From Anas platyrhynchos (taxonomy: Eukaryota; Chordata; Aves; Anseriformes; Anatidae): a stretch of DNA of 64,000 bases. Shown here one piece after another: positions 35,023-44,440 of the stretch. The notes below the pieces were generated by a model. That model did no database searches. It was given only the letters and a program-made list of their open reading frames with translations, and had not been told where the DNA came from. The stretch spans positions 2,141,501 through 2,205,500 of the forward strand of contig NC_092612.1 of NCBI RefSeq assembly GCF_047663525.1, in the 5' to 3' direction. Each line of letters starts with the position of its first letter. The first letter of the stretch is position 1. A program made the translations under genes and the position numbers.

Positions 35023-35577
35023 ATGTCTTGCTACGACCTGTGCCCCACCTACAACAGTGGCATCAGCTGCCCCCAGCCCATCGCTGACAGCGGGAACGAG
35101 CCCTGTTTCCGGCAGTGCCCTGACTCCGTGGCCGTGATCCAGCCGCCCCCTGTTGCTGTCACCTTCCCTGGTCCCATCCTCAGCTCCTTCCCCCAGGATT
35201 CAGTTGTGGGATCCTCCGGAGCACCCGTCTTTGGGGGCTTTGGGGGCTCCCTAGGCTTTGGGGGCTCTTCCCTGGGCTACGGGGGCCTGTCTGGCTTTGG
35301 GGGCTCTTCCCTGGGCTACGGGGGCCTGTCTGGCTTTGGAGGCTCTTCCCTGGGCTACGGGGGCCTGTCTGGCTTTGAGGGCTCCTCCCTGGGCTATGGG
35401 GGCCTGTCTAGCTTTGGAGGCTCCTCCCTGGGTTACAGGGGCCTGTCTGGCTTTGGAGGCTCCTCCATGGGCTACAGGGGCCTGTCTGGCTATGGTAGAT
35501 CCTTCGGTTCTGGCTATTGCAGCCCTTACACCTACCGATACAACAGAAACCGCCGTGGAAGCTGCGGACCCTGCTAA
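35023..35577 (+). CDS. scale beta-keratin with six 13-residue repeats, partner copy
   Basis: A 184-residue scale keratin carrying the [16 protein letters not shown] head and [12 protein letters not shown] tail of its minus partner at 29880-30434. Core [19 protein letters not shown]. The six 13-residue repeats show private changes (EGSS, LSSF, SSMGY). The best acceptor is TTGAAG at 35000-35001, 21 nt before the ATG; the position used in the other repeat-bearing scale genes (17 nt) reads TTG here. The intron is 33906-35001. The early 3' UTR resembles other scale genes, but from about 35790 it is replaced by a block that otherwise follows the array's minus keratinocyte genes, including the only obvious poly(A) signal (35962). 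The mRNA therefore probably has a chimeric 3' UTR. Confidence 0.95.
   Translation: MSCYDLCPTYNSGISCPQPIADSGNEPCFRQCPDSVAVIQPPPVAVTFPGPILSSFPQDSVVGSSGAPVFGGFGGSLGFGGSSLGYGGLSGFGGSSLGYGGLSGFGGSSLGYGGLSGFEGSSLGYGGLSSFGGSSLGYRGLSGFGGSSMGYRGLSGYGRSFGSGYCSPYTYRYNRNRRGSCGPC
35260..35493 (+). repeat. 39-bp coding minisatellite (6 units)
   Basis: Six 39-bp units in frame. The fourth begins EGSS and the sixth has Met for Leu. Confidence 0.9.
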
Positions 35578-35789
35578 ATCACGCAGAATGTTCCCTGCAT
35601 GATAGAGAACTGGCAAATGAGTGATATGACCTCGATCCTCAACTGGGCTCCTGAGTAAGGAGCAGAACATCAAAACTTTCTGCTTACTGCAGTGGAGTCA
35701 GAATAGCTCCTTAAATGACGTTCTTCACTTATTTTCTCATTTCCTTTTCTATCACGTGTTTCATCTCCTCCTGTTTGCCCTTACTAGTG

Positions 35790-36143
35790 TACAACTGTGT
35801 GATTCCTCCAGTGCTGCCCCCCCAGGGCCCTTTCTTGGCCCTGGGCTGGCCAGCGCCTGGCAGAAGCCTGAAGGAAGAACGCCTCTCTGGAAGCCCCAGG
35901 CACCACCGGCCTGCCTGGGCCTTGCTCGCGCCTCTGTGCTTGTGTCCTTTCCTGCCTTGACAATAAAGCAAGCCTGCATCCAATACCTGCCTCTCCGCCT
36001 GTTCTTCCCAGGCCCCGCGGGGGCTCCAGGGCTCCCTCCGCCTGCACATGGCCCCTTCGCTCTCCCAGCCCCCCAAAGAGCCGGGGCGCCCTGGACAAAG
36101 CCCCTGGCAGCCCTGCCTCCCATACTGAGGGCTGTAGCCCTGG
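35790..36143 (+). repeat. orphan copy of the array's minus-gene 3' block
   Basis: A GC-rich stretch that is the reverse complement, with few differences, of about 42490-42835 in the 4106-bp array. There it forms the 3' UTR and downstream flank of the minus keratinocyte genes. It contains AATAAA at 35962-35967 and TGCATC 7 nt later. Similarity begins near GTGTGATTCCTCC and ends after CTGAGGGCTGTAGCCC. No keratinocyte coding sequence accompanies it; it follows a scale gene instead. Confidence 0.85.
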
Positions 36144-38305
36144 AGAAAGCCCGTGACACTGGCACCTCTGCCTCAGATGGTCCTACTGCAGAGGAAGCTC
36201 TGTGCGCAGTCTTTCTTTGCCACTGAGATGAAATTATCATCTTTCATCTCCCCTACACTAATTATTCTAGCTCTCAGATTTCCAGTGGTTAGTAAAATGT
36301 TTAAAGTTGGTAGAGTTTAATGATGGCATTCCTTTTATTTTTACCTCCTCCTAAATGATTTCTAGAAATCTTCTCACTGTGTTCTCATACAAAGTAAAAC
36401 CCTGGCCTGAAGTTCTGTCAGGTTATATTCAGAAAAGGAACAATAGAAGGAAGATAAACAACGGGATACAATTATTAAGATAAGTATCTGATGAGCAATG
36501 ATCAAGCTCTACTTCTTTTTTGTTAATCGCTGCTATGATAACAGTTGCCTCAGGGAAGTTCTGGCCATGCCTCTGTACATCAGCTGGGTGAAACAAGTAG
36601 AAAATGAACTAATTCTTTGCAGGGGGGTTAGGTATTACTTTGCAGACTCTTCCAAAGAAATGCCACATCCATGAACCTATGATTTCTTGATCTCAGCCCT
36701 CTGTTGGTGTTATGGAGTAGCAAGCCAGACTTTAATAGGTAATTTCACTGTCCTCCAAAAGTATCTGGGTATATCCGGTGGCCCTGTGCTGTATGTAGTA
36801 ATGAGTTGAAAACAAAAGAAGCCTGACTATCATATTCATGAATCTTGCTTTTATTTTAAGATATTATGTATTTATTAGGAACATTTCAATGAAAAAGGAC
36901 CCTCACAAAAGTCTCTCTCTCTGTCCCCTGTCTGCTCAGTTTGCAACTCCACCTGCCCTCCTTGTCCTAGGCTTTTAGGTGAAGGCCTGTAGAGTGCTGG
37001 GATGCAGCTGGAGCCTGCAGGGCTCAGATGAGAGCACAGCTACCAGCAGAGTGTGCCAAGGATGGGTGAGCAGCCCAGGCTTCTAGGGTGGAGAAGGCCT
37101 CCTTCCTTTTGGGTGCAAGGAGATGGCTCTCCATTTCTACCACTGCTCTCCAGTCTCACACAACTTGAAGGAAGGGCACTGCTGCCAGGATTTTTCTGGA
37201 ACTCAGCAACCATTATCCTGCCTTGTGCCACATTAGCCCTGCATCTCCTCAGCTCGGGCAGCTCTTGTGATAAGCAAAGCCCTCTTTCCTCCCAAAATGG
37301 GGTGACTGATTTCCTCTCTGTTTTTCTTCTCAACACCAGGATCCCCATTCTCATGCAGAGCCTCCAAGAGCTACTTTGGTGGTAAACACCCAAGCACCGG
37401 CTACCAAATTTTCAATTGACTAGATGAGACAGTGACAGGCAAAGTATCAGCCAGTTCCTGACTAGATGCATATTGTGTTAGACAGCAAGCACCTAGCACA
37501 AGATAACAAGACTGGTGAGAGCTATTAGGTTCCAGCTAACATGATTGCATAGTTTTTATATGGGCTGGATGCATGTTCAGAGTGAGTTCATGTCTGGTTG
37601 CAAAACAGGACATAGACACAGAGAGAAAAGCTATCTCTAATGTTATGTGAGAGTTAGAGGAATGGAGGGAGGTTACCGGTTCATTACTCAAAGCTGTCTT
37701 GGAAAACCACTAATTATATCTTTGCATTAATGACATTGGCACATAATTTGGGAGCATTTCATTTTACATGCTGTTAAGATAAAGCTTACTGGCATTAAAA
37801 AGGAGAGAATCAAACTTAAAGACTGGAAAAGCAAGATGGTTTAATAGGTGGGAGTAAGAGTAACGGAATGTTTTCAGTAACACAGCACAAAGCCATGCTG
37901 ACAATGGAAAAAAAGATTCTGGTGTAATACAGGATATAGTCAGAAAGAAAAAACAAAAGAGGAAAGTCTATCTGCATAGCAACAAATAAGTGATGGTATG
38001 GCAAAAGTCAAGCTCCCTACTCCATACCAATTATTTCAATTGCAACAATGGAGTAAGAGAAATATTCTTCTACCACTTACGAAAGAAAAAAAGGACGTCC
38101 CTTAAGAAGAGTAGATACGATATAAATATATAAAAAAATAAAAACAAAGAAGCAAACAAGCAAAAAACAGAAGACAAAATAGCTCTTCTCTCATTGGTAG
38201 AAAAAAACAAAACTGGTAAAATATAGTAATATAAGAATTTCCTATTAATCACACTTAATCAGCCAATAAGCCCAAGTAACGACGATCATCAATATTAAGA
38301 ACAAA
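36144..38305. other. spacer between scale genes and keratinocyte array, no gene recognised
   Basis: AT-rich and unlike the GC-rich spacers inside the array. Overlapping frames at about 37040-37393 on both strands have no recognisable domain or beta-keratin core. Confidence 0.5.
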
Positions 38306-38766
38306 ATGAGAAGGAGGGAGACAGAAGTGGATGCAGGAAACCTTTATTGTGCCTGGCATGGCAGGAGAAGTGGACAGAGAGCTGGAGCAGGAGCCAGTGA
38401 GGCTGGCTGTGGCATGTTGGGGGGACAGAGGATCTTCTCCAGAGCGTGGCTTCTGGTTGCGCAAGCCCCGGCGGTGCGGCAGTGCAGCTCGGGAGGGCTT
38501 GGCCCATGGGCCCCACAGGCCTTGAAGGGTCCTGCTCTTGCTGCGGAGAGCAGGAGGGGGGAAGAGAGAGTGGGAGAGCAGAGGGCAGGCCGGGCGCAAG
38601 GCCCTGGCCGTGGAGGAAGGAGGAGTAGAATAGGGTGCGAGAGGCCGAAGGGGCCGGCACAGCCAGCTGCCCAGGCCTTGGCTGGGGCTGGAGATGCTCA
38701 GCGCTCCTCAGTGCCCCGTGCCCACGAGCTCAGCCATGCGTTGCGGCAGCTGGCAGGGGGTCTGGG
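38306..38766 (-). other. plus-gene-type 3' flank behind the first minus keratinocyte gene
   Basis: The reverse complement of about 40712-41185, the 3' UTR and poly(A) region of the plus gene. It includes AATAAA at 38348-38343 and TGCATC 7 nt on. The other minus genes have a different 3' flank. Base composition changes sharply at its left end. Confidence 0.85.
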
Positions 38767-38779
38767 GCAGGGCGTGGCT

Positions 38780-39145
38780 TTAGCAGGGCCCACAGGTGTC
38801 CCACAGCTTCTTGCTGTAGCGCGGCAAGAGGTAGGGGCTGCAGGCGGGAGAAGCGTAGGGCCTGCCAAAGGTGCAGAGGCCCCCCGAGCCCTGGGTGGCC
38901 CCCGCGCCGTAGAGGCCCCCCAGCCCCAGGGAGCCCCCAAAGGCGGGTGCTCCGGAGGAGCCCACCACGGCTTGCTGGGGGAAGGAGCTGAGGATGGGGC
39001 CGGGGAAGGTGACGACAACGGGGGGCGGCTGGATGAAGGCCGTCGAGTCGGGGCACTGCCGCGCGCACAGCTCGTTGCAGCTCTCAGCGATGGGCTGGGG
39101 GATGGCGACGCTGGTTTTCGGCGGGTACAGGTCGTTGCAAGCCAT
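38780..39145 (-). CDS. keratinocyte-type (BKJ-like) beta-keratin, first minus copy
   Basis: A 121-residue beta-keratin. Head [25 protein letters not shown] at 22-34, core [20 protein letters not shown] at 38-57, [14 protein letters not shown], a short Gly/Leu stretch without scale repeats, and tail [20 protein letters not shown]. Compared with the plus copies it has Asn for Tyr at 4 and Tyr for Cys at 7, leaving eight cysteines. Uniquely in the array it has Ile for Val at 15. The ATG at 39145 is 21 nt after the acceptor (39168-39167); the intron is 39167-39407; exon 1 ends at 39408; the TATA-like box CATAAAAG is at 39467-39474. Its 3' flank is of plus-gene type, unlike all later minus copies. 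Resemblance to the jun-inducible BKJ product is from memory, so no symbol is given. Confidence 0.94.
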   Translation of the reverse strand: MACNDLYPPKTSVAIPQPIAESCNELCARQCPDSTAFIQPPPVVVTFPGPILSSFPQQAVVGSSGAPAFGGSLGLGGLYGAGATQGSGGLCTFGRPYASPACSPYLLPRYSKKLWDTCGPC

Positions 39146-39466
39146 CTTGGTGTGAGAGAGCTGAGCCTGCAATGCAAAGCCCCCAGGGCCGGTGCTGTGA
39201 GTGAGGAGATGCCCTGGCAGAGCAGGGCCCGTGCCCCAGCCAGGGGGCTCCCTCCTCAGCCCGCCCCGGCTCTCCACGCCTGCTCCCTGCGTGCCCGCGG
39301 CCCTCGCCTGCCCCCACGGAGCCCCTCTGCCCACAGCGCCTCCGGCAGAGCTCTCGTGGCCAGGGAGCCCCACACCGGCCCCTGCCCGACGAGGCCCCGC
39401 CACCCACCCTTTTCCCGAGCAGAGCCAGGCGGGAGCGGCGGATGCCAGCGCTTGCCCAGGACCACG

Positions 39467-40137
39467 CTTTTATGGGGGCCGGAGAGCGCGGGGAGGAGCT
39501 GGCCGCGCTGGGGGCACGTGGCCCGTGGTGGCCGAGCCATGGCCTCCTCCCTGCGCGCCACAGGGCTGTTGTGCTGACGCCGGTTCCTCGCCAGCCCCCA
39601 CCCGCTCCCTCAGCCCCTGCAATTACCCCGCTCGGACGCTCGCCAGCCTTCACCTAATGGGCAAATTAGCCCCGCTGCCATCTCATCCCCTGCGTGCCTA
39701 AGAGGGCATGCAGCGTGACACAGGCGGGCTGCCAGCACCCTGCGTGCCGCAGCTCTTCCCCAGGGGCTTGGTCTCGGGGTGGCCGCGTGCGTGCTGTGGA
39801 GAGCCCCAGGGCAGAGCGGGGTCGTGGCGCTGGGCAAGGAGCAGCCACACGCCAGCGCCTCCATGACGTACGCACTGCAGTTGTTATCTCCAGAGGGGCG
39901 AGGTGACGAAACGCCAAATCAAAGGCGCTCCTCTCGGGCACTGCCTGCTCAGCACCACGCATTTGGCCCGCCAAGCGGAAAGGGGAGGGAAGCCAGCAAA
40001 GGGGCCTGTGCTGGTCCGGACAGGGGATGCTGACTCAGGGAGGGCAGGAGCAGGACAGCCTGGCCTCGGCAGGAGGGAGTGCCGCCTCTGCCCATTGGCC
40101 CAGCAGGCGCTGCGCAATGGCGGGGCCTGGATAAAAG
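39467..40137. promoter_or_regulatory. head-to-head promoter region of keratinocyte pair 1
   Basis: Bounded by CATAAAAG (39467-39474, minus) and GATAAAAG (40130-40137, plus). Between them: CACGTG at 39515-39520, TGACGTAC (CRE-like) at 39864-39871, consensus AP-1 site TGACTCA at 40031-40037, and ATTGG (inverted CCAAT) at 40094-40098. The AP-1 site, about 95 bp upstream of the plus TATA box, fits a jun-responsive gene. Shared use by both genes is inferred from geometry. Confidence 0.7.
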
Positions 40138-40334
40138 CTCGGCCTGCGCGGGGCTCTCGCAAGCACTGCTCTGACCGCCTTCTCCTTGGGGAACAGGGTA
40201 AGTCTGCGAGCGCTTCTCCTCCTGCCGCTGGCCCCTGCCGCTGGCCCCTGCGCCTCAGCCTGGGCAGCTGCCATCTACGGCTCCCTCGCACCGCACTCTG
40301 TGCCCTCTTGCAGAGCACCGTCCAATCCCGCAAG

Positions 40335-40700
40335 ATGGCTTGCTACGACCTGTGCCCGCCGAAAACCAGCGTCGCCGTCCCCCAGCCCATCGCTGAGAGC
40401 TGCAACGAGCTGTGCGCGCGGCAGTGCCCCGACTCGACGGCCTTCATCCAGCCGCCCCCCGTTGTCGTCACCTTCCCCGGCCCCATCCTCAGCTCCTTCC
40501 CCCAGCAAGCCGTGGTGGGCTCCTCCGGAGCACCCGCCTTTGGGGGCTCCCTGGGGCTGGGGGGCCTCTACGGCGCGGGGGCCACCCAGGGCTCGGGGGG
40601 CCTCTGCACCTTTGGCAGGCCCTACGCTTCTCCCGCCTGCAGCCCCTACCTCTTGCCGCGCTACAGCAAGAAGCTGTGGGACACCTGTGGGCCCTGCTAA
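40335..40700 (+). CDS. keratinocyte-type (BKJ-like) beta-keratin, plus copy 1
   Basis: A 121-residue beta-keratin with head [12 protein letters not shown]. It has nine cysteines (3, 7, 23, 27, 31, 91, 102, 118, 121), core [20 protein letters not shown] at 38-57 and tail ending [10 protein letters not shown]. The ATG at 40335 is 21 nt after the acceptor (40312-40313). The intron is short (40198-40313, 116 bp); exon 1 is about 40162-40197; the TATA-like box is at 40130-40137. Poly(A) signal AATAAA at 41132 with TGCATC 7 nt later. From codon 8 on, the coding DNA is the mirror image of the interior minus genes; the 5' leader, promoter and 3' UTR are unrelated to them. The longer open frame back to 39903 crosses promoter and intron and is not coding. 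Confidence 0.95.
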   Translation: MACYDLCPPKTSVAVPQPIAESCNELCARQCPDSTAFIQPPPVVVTFPGPILSSFPQQAVVGSSGAPAFGGSLGLGGLYGAGATQGSGGLCTFGRPYASPACSPYLLPRYSKKLWDTCGPC

Positions 40701-41806
40701 AGCCACGCCCTGCCCCAGACCCCCTGCCAGCTGCCGCAACGCATGGCTGAGCTCGTGGGCACGGGGCGCTGAGGAGTGCTGAGCATCTCCAGCCCCAGCC
40801 AAGGCCTGGGCAGCTGGCTGTGCCGGCCCCTTCGGCCTCTCGCACCCTATTCTACTCCTCCTTCCTCCACGGCCAGGGCCTTGCGCCCGGCCTGCCCTCT
40901 GCTCTCCCACTCTCTCTTCCCCCCTCCTGCTCTCCGCAGCAAGAGCAGGACCCTTCAAGGCCTGTGGGGCCCATGGGCCAAGCCCTCCCGAGCTGCACTG
41001 CCGCACCGCCGGGGCTTGCGCAACCAGAAGCCACGCTCTGGAGAAGATCCTCTGTCCCCCCAACATGCCACAGCCAGCCTCGCTGGCTCCTGCTCCAGCT
41101 CTCTGTCCACTTCTCCTGCCGTGCCGGGCACAATAAAGGTTTCCTGCATCCACTCCTCTCTCTCTTCCTCTCTCTGTGTTCCGAGTCAGGAAAGCAGCCC
41201 TGGGGGGCAGGGGGCGTAGTGGAGGCTGCGGGGGAGGGCACACGCTGGTGCTGGGAGGCCCAGGGCATTAGGGCAGAGAGCAGGAGAGGTGCTGGCAGTT
41301 CTGCTTTGCCTGGCCTTCTCCGCCCGGGAGCGCGACCAGCTCTGCCAAGTGGAGCTGCTCCGCAGAAGCGAGGCACCGTCTCGGGCAAGAAGCGCAGAGG
41401 AAGAGGCCGGAGAGCAGGGATGGCTGAGCGCTGCGCGCGGTGAGTGCATGGCCGGTCCCTTGCTGGAGGACAGCCTTGCAGAAATGGCCGTGGGGCTGGT
41501 GGCCGCCCACTGGAGCAGGAGCCAGCAACGTGCCTTGGGGCCGTGAGCGCTCCCCCCTGCTCCTGATCATTGGCAATAGGGTTAGCAGCAGCCATAAGAC
41601 GTAAGGGCGCTGAGCATGGGTCGCCCCTCCCCTTCTGTCTCCCCTTTTGTGGCCCCAGGCTGAGGTGACACCTCTTCCCAGGCAAGCCTCCTGCTGGCCC
41701 TGGGATTAAGCCCATCAGTGTTAGCACAAAGCCCACGTGCTGGATCCTTGGGTGTGGTGACGCCCGTTAAGGAAGAGGGAAGTGGCACAGCTCAGGGAAC
41801 ACTGGC

Positions 41807-41970
41807 TATAAAACGAAGCGGCAGCAAGCCCCATGTGGCACTCAGGCTGGAGCTGCTGCTGCTGCTGGCTGGCTGGCTGGCTGGCTTGCTGGCTGGCTGG
41901 CAGGAAGAAGCCTCTGCTCCCTCGGTGCTCAGGGCTGCGGGCGGTGTTGTCTTCTTCCTTGGAGTAGAGT
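41807..41970 (+). promoter_or_regulatory. orphan promoter and exon-1-like module in the array spacer (copy 1)
   Basis: TATAAAAC at 41807-41814 is followed by a CTG/CTGG repeat and then CTTCTTCCTTGGAGTAGA with donor GTGAGT at 41969. The last part resembles exon 1 of the pseudogene near 19380 (CTTCTTCTTGGAG). A possible acceptor, CTCTGTTTCAG, ends at 42406. No keratin coding region follows before the convergent minus gene. It recurs at 45913, 50019, 54125, 58231 and 62337. It may drive a non-coding RNA or be a relic of a lost gene. Confidence 0.45.
41851..41902. repeat. (CTG)n/(CTGG)n simple repeat, one per unit
   Basis: CTG units run into CTGG units with one TTG interruption. The interruption is absent in the copy near 58275-58326, where the CTGG run is continuous; length is unchanged. 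Confidence 0.85.
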
Positions 41971-42885
41971 GAGTTCTTTCCGGTCAAGACTGGCTCTAGC
42001 CTGTGGTGCTGGTGTGGTGGTGATTAGTAAGGATTTGGCAGAGGGTCCGCATGACTGAACCGTCTAGGAAATGCAAGAATCCTAGATAATAAGGAAGCCG
42101 AGCTGGTTCCTAGAAGTTTGGTTTGACTGCAAGCCGTGCTAATTGTATAGAAATTGCCTGCTAAAGATAAGCTCTGCTAACTGCTGGGCTGTGAGGGAAA
42201 AGCTCAGAGCTGAACGGTGCCCTGGGAGAAGTTCGGCTTGGCTCTTTGGGAGAAGCTCTTTCTTCAGCTACGGGAGTGTGTAAGCCCGGGAGCGGGCTGG
42301 GCAGGGAAGTGGTTTGGACAAGGCTTAAGCTTCGTTCAGGTGGCGCTGCGTGGAGGCGGCAGTTAGCGTGCTGCTGCTCCTCGCTCGGGGTTCCCCTCTG
42401 TTTCAGGACCTTGTGTGGAGCGTCTGGAGGCGGCCGTGCTGGAGGCGGGGAGCAGGCTGCTTCCAGGCAGGGCCCTGGGAGATGGGCTGCAGCCCTCAGT
42501 GTGGGAGGCAGGGCTGCCAGGGGCTTTGTCCAGGGCGCCCCGGCGCTTTGGGGGGCTGGGAGAGCGAAGGGGCCATGTGCAGGCGGAGGGAGCCCTGGAG
42601 CCCCCGCGGGGCCTGGGAAGGAAAGGCGGAGAGGCAGGCATTGGATGCAGGCTTGCTTTATTGTCAAGGCAGGAAAGGACACAAGCACAGAGGCGCGAGC
42701 AAGGCCCAGGCAGGCCGGTGGTGCCTGGGGCTTCCAGAGAGGCGTTCTTCCTTCAGGCTTCTGCCAGGCGCTGGCCGGCCCAGGGCCAAGAAAGGGCCCT
42801 GGGGGGCAGCACCGGAGGAGTCACATGTCTGTGCAGAGGAGGAGGAGGAAGGACGAGGAGGAGAAGAGGTGGCACGGGCGTGGCT

Positions 42886-43251
42886 TTAGCAGGGCCCACA
42901 GGTGTCCCACAGCTTCTTGCTGTAGCGCGGCAAGAGGTAGGGGCTGCAGGCGGGAGAAGCGTAGGGCCTGCCAAAGGTGCAGAGGCCCCCCGAGCCCTGG
43001 GTGGCCCCCGCGCCGTAGAGGCCCCCCAGCCCCAGGGAGCCCCCAAAGGCGGGTGCTCCGGAGGAGCCCACCACGGCTTGCTGGGGGAAGGAGCTGAGGA
43101 TGGGGCCGGGGAAGGTGACGACAACGGGGGGCGGCTGGATGAAGGCCGTCGAGTCGGGGCACTGCCGCGCGCACAGCTCGTTGCAGCTCTCAGCGATGGG
43201 CTGGGGGACGGCGACGCTGGTTTTCGGCGGGTACAGGTCGTTGCAAGCCAT
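42886..43251 (-). CDS. keratinocyte-type (BKJ-like) beta-keratin, minus copy 2
   Basis: 121 residues, head [10 protein letters not shown] with Val at 15. Apart from codons 4 and 7 it is identical to the plus copies, and it is the standard interior minus form. The intron is 43273-43513; TATA-like box at 43573-43580. Poly(A) signal AATAAA at 42662-42657, with TGCATC 7 nt on. Its 3' UTR, of the type also found orphaned at 35790-36143, contains a GA-rich/CT-rich stretch just past the stop that is absent from the plus genes. Confidence 0.94.
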   Translation of the reverse strand: MACNDLYPPKTSVAVPQPIAESCNELCARQCPDSTAFIQPPPVVVTFPGPILSSFPQQAVVGSSGAPAFGGSLGLGGLYGAGATQGSGGLCTFGRPYASPACSPYLLPRYSKKLWDTCGPC

Positions 43252-43572
43252 CTTGGTGTGAGAGAGCTGAGCCTGCAATGCAAAGCCCCCAGGGCCGGTG
43301 CTGTGAGTGAGGAGATGCCCTGGCAGAGCAGGGCCCGTGCCCCAGCCAGGGGGCTCCCTCCTCAGCCCGCCCCGGCTCTCCACGCCTGCTCCCTGCGTGC
43401 CCGCGGCCCTCGCCTGCCCCCACGGAGCCCCTCTGCCCACAGCGCCTCCGGCAGAGCTCTCGTGGCCAGGGAGCCCCACACCGGCCCCTGCCCGACGAGG
43501 CCCCGCCACCCACCCTTTTCCCGAGCAGAGCCAGGCAGGAGCGGCGGATGCCAGCGCTTGCCCAGGACCACG

Positions 43573-44243
43573 CTTTTATGGGGGCCGGAGAGCGCGGGGA
43601 GGAGCTGGCCGCGCTGGGGGCACGTGGCCCGTGGTGGCCGAGCCATGGCCTCCTCCCTGCGCGCCACGGGGCTGTTGTGCTGACGCCGGTTCCTCGCCAG
43701 CCCCCACCCGCTCCCTCAGCCCCTGCAATTACCCCGCTCGGACGCTCGCCAGCCTTCACCTAATGGGCAAATTAGCCCCGCTGCCATCTCATCCCCTGCG
43801 TGCCTAAGAGGGCATGCAGCGTGACACAGGCGGGCTGCCAGCACCCTGCGTGCCGCAGCTCTTCCCCAGGGGCTTGGTCTCGGGGTGGCCGCGTGCGCGC
43901 TGTGGAGAGCCCCAGGGCAGAGCGGGGTCGTGGCGCTGGGCAAGGAGCAGCCACACGCCAGCGCCTCCATGACGTACGCACTGCAGTTGTTATCTCCAGA
44001 GGGGCGAGGTGACGAAACGCCAAATCAAAGGCGCTCCTCTCGGGCACTGCCTGCTCAGCACCACGCATTTGGCCCGCCAAGCGGAAAGGGGAGGGAAGCC
44101 AGCAAAGGGGCCTGTGCTGGTCCGGACAGGGGATGCTGACTCAGGGAGGGCAGGAGCAGGACAGCCTGGCCTCGGCAGGAGGGAGTGCCGCCTCTGCCCA
44201 TTGGCCCAGCAGGCGCTGCGCAATGGCGGGGCCTGGATAAAAG
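43573..44243. promoter_or_regulatory. head-to-head promoter region of keratinocyte pair 2
   Basis: Same layout as pair 1: minus TATA-like box 43573-43580, AP-1 site TGACTCA 44137-44143, plus TATA-like box 44236-44243. Confidence 0.7.
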
Positions 44244-44440
44244 CTCGGCCTGCGCGGGGCTCTCGCAAGCACTGCTCTGACCGCCTTCTCCTTGGGGAAC
44301 AGGGTAAGTCTGCGAGCGCTTCTCCTCCTGCCGCTGGCCCCTGCCGCTGGCCCCTGCGCCTCAGCCTGGGCAGCTGCCATCTACGGCTCCCTCGCACCGC
44401 ACTCTGTGCCCTCTTGCAGAGCACCGTCCAATCCCGCAAG

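Larger units (their letters stand above)
41138..42490. other. array spacer between plus gene and next minus gene
   Basis: About 1.35 kb, tail-to-tail, GC-rich, repeated in every unit. It contains the orphan TATA/donor module (41807-41970) and a CTG/CTGG simple repeat (41851-41902). No beta-keratin core is found. Confidence 0.7.

Noticed and set aside
21842-35673. Frames on both strands of the scale-keratin repeats giving repetitive Ala/Pro/Trp products
   Set aside because: Out-of-frame readings of the 39-bp minisatellite; they lack the conserved core and exist only where the repeat lies.
36840-36870. AATAAAAGCAAG-like poly(A) signal on the minus strand, resembling the array minus-gene 3' end
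   Set aside because: TGCATC is absent and no keratin coding remnant could be found upstream of it on the minus strand; likeness is too short.
37040-37393. Overlapping 110-117-codon frames on both strands
   Set aside because: No beta-keratin core, no known motif, and no promoter or poly(A) pattern in the right place.
39903-40334. Long in-frame extension upstream of the plus keratinocyte ATG (265-codon frame)
   Set aside because: It crosses the promoter, TATA-like box and a clear 116-bp intron (GTAAGT..TTGCAG). The frame is open only because the DNA is GC-rich. The same applies to extensions of the minus genes and of the genes at 2453 and 5052.
41851-41902. CTG/CTGG repeat read as a leucine-rich signal peptide (LLLLLAGWLAG)
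   Set aside because: The hydrophobic run is produced by the simple repeat; the frame has no further domain and ends at the spacer.
40275-43683. Large frames (294-422 codons) antisense to the keratinocyte genes or across the spacer, repeated in every unit
   Set aside because: Low-complexity Ala/Gly/Arg/Pro products without domains, mirroring GC-rich coding DNA on the other strand; no start context, promoter or splice logic of their own.
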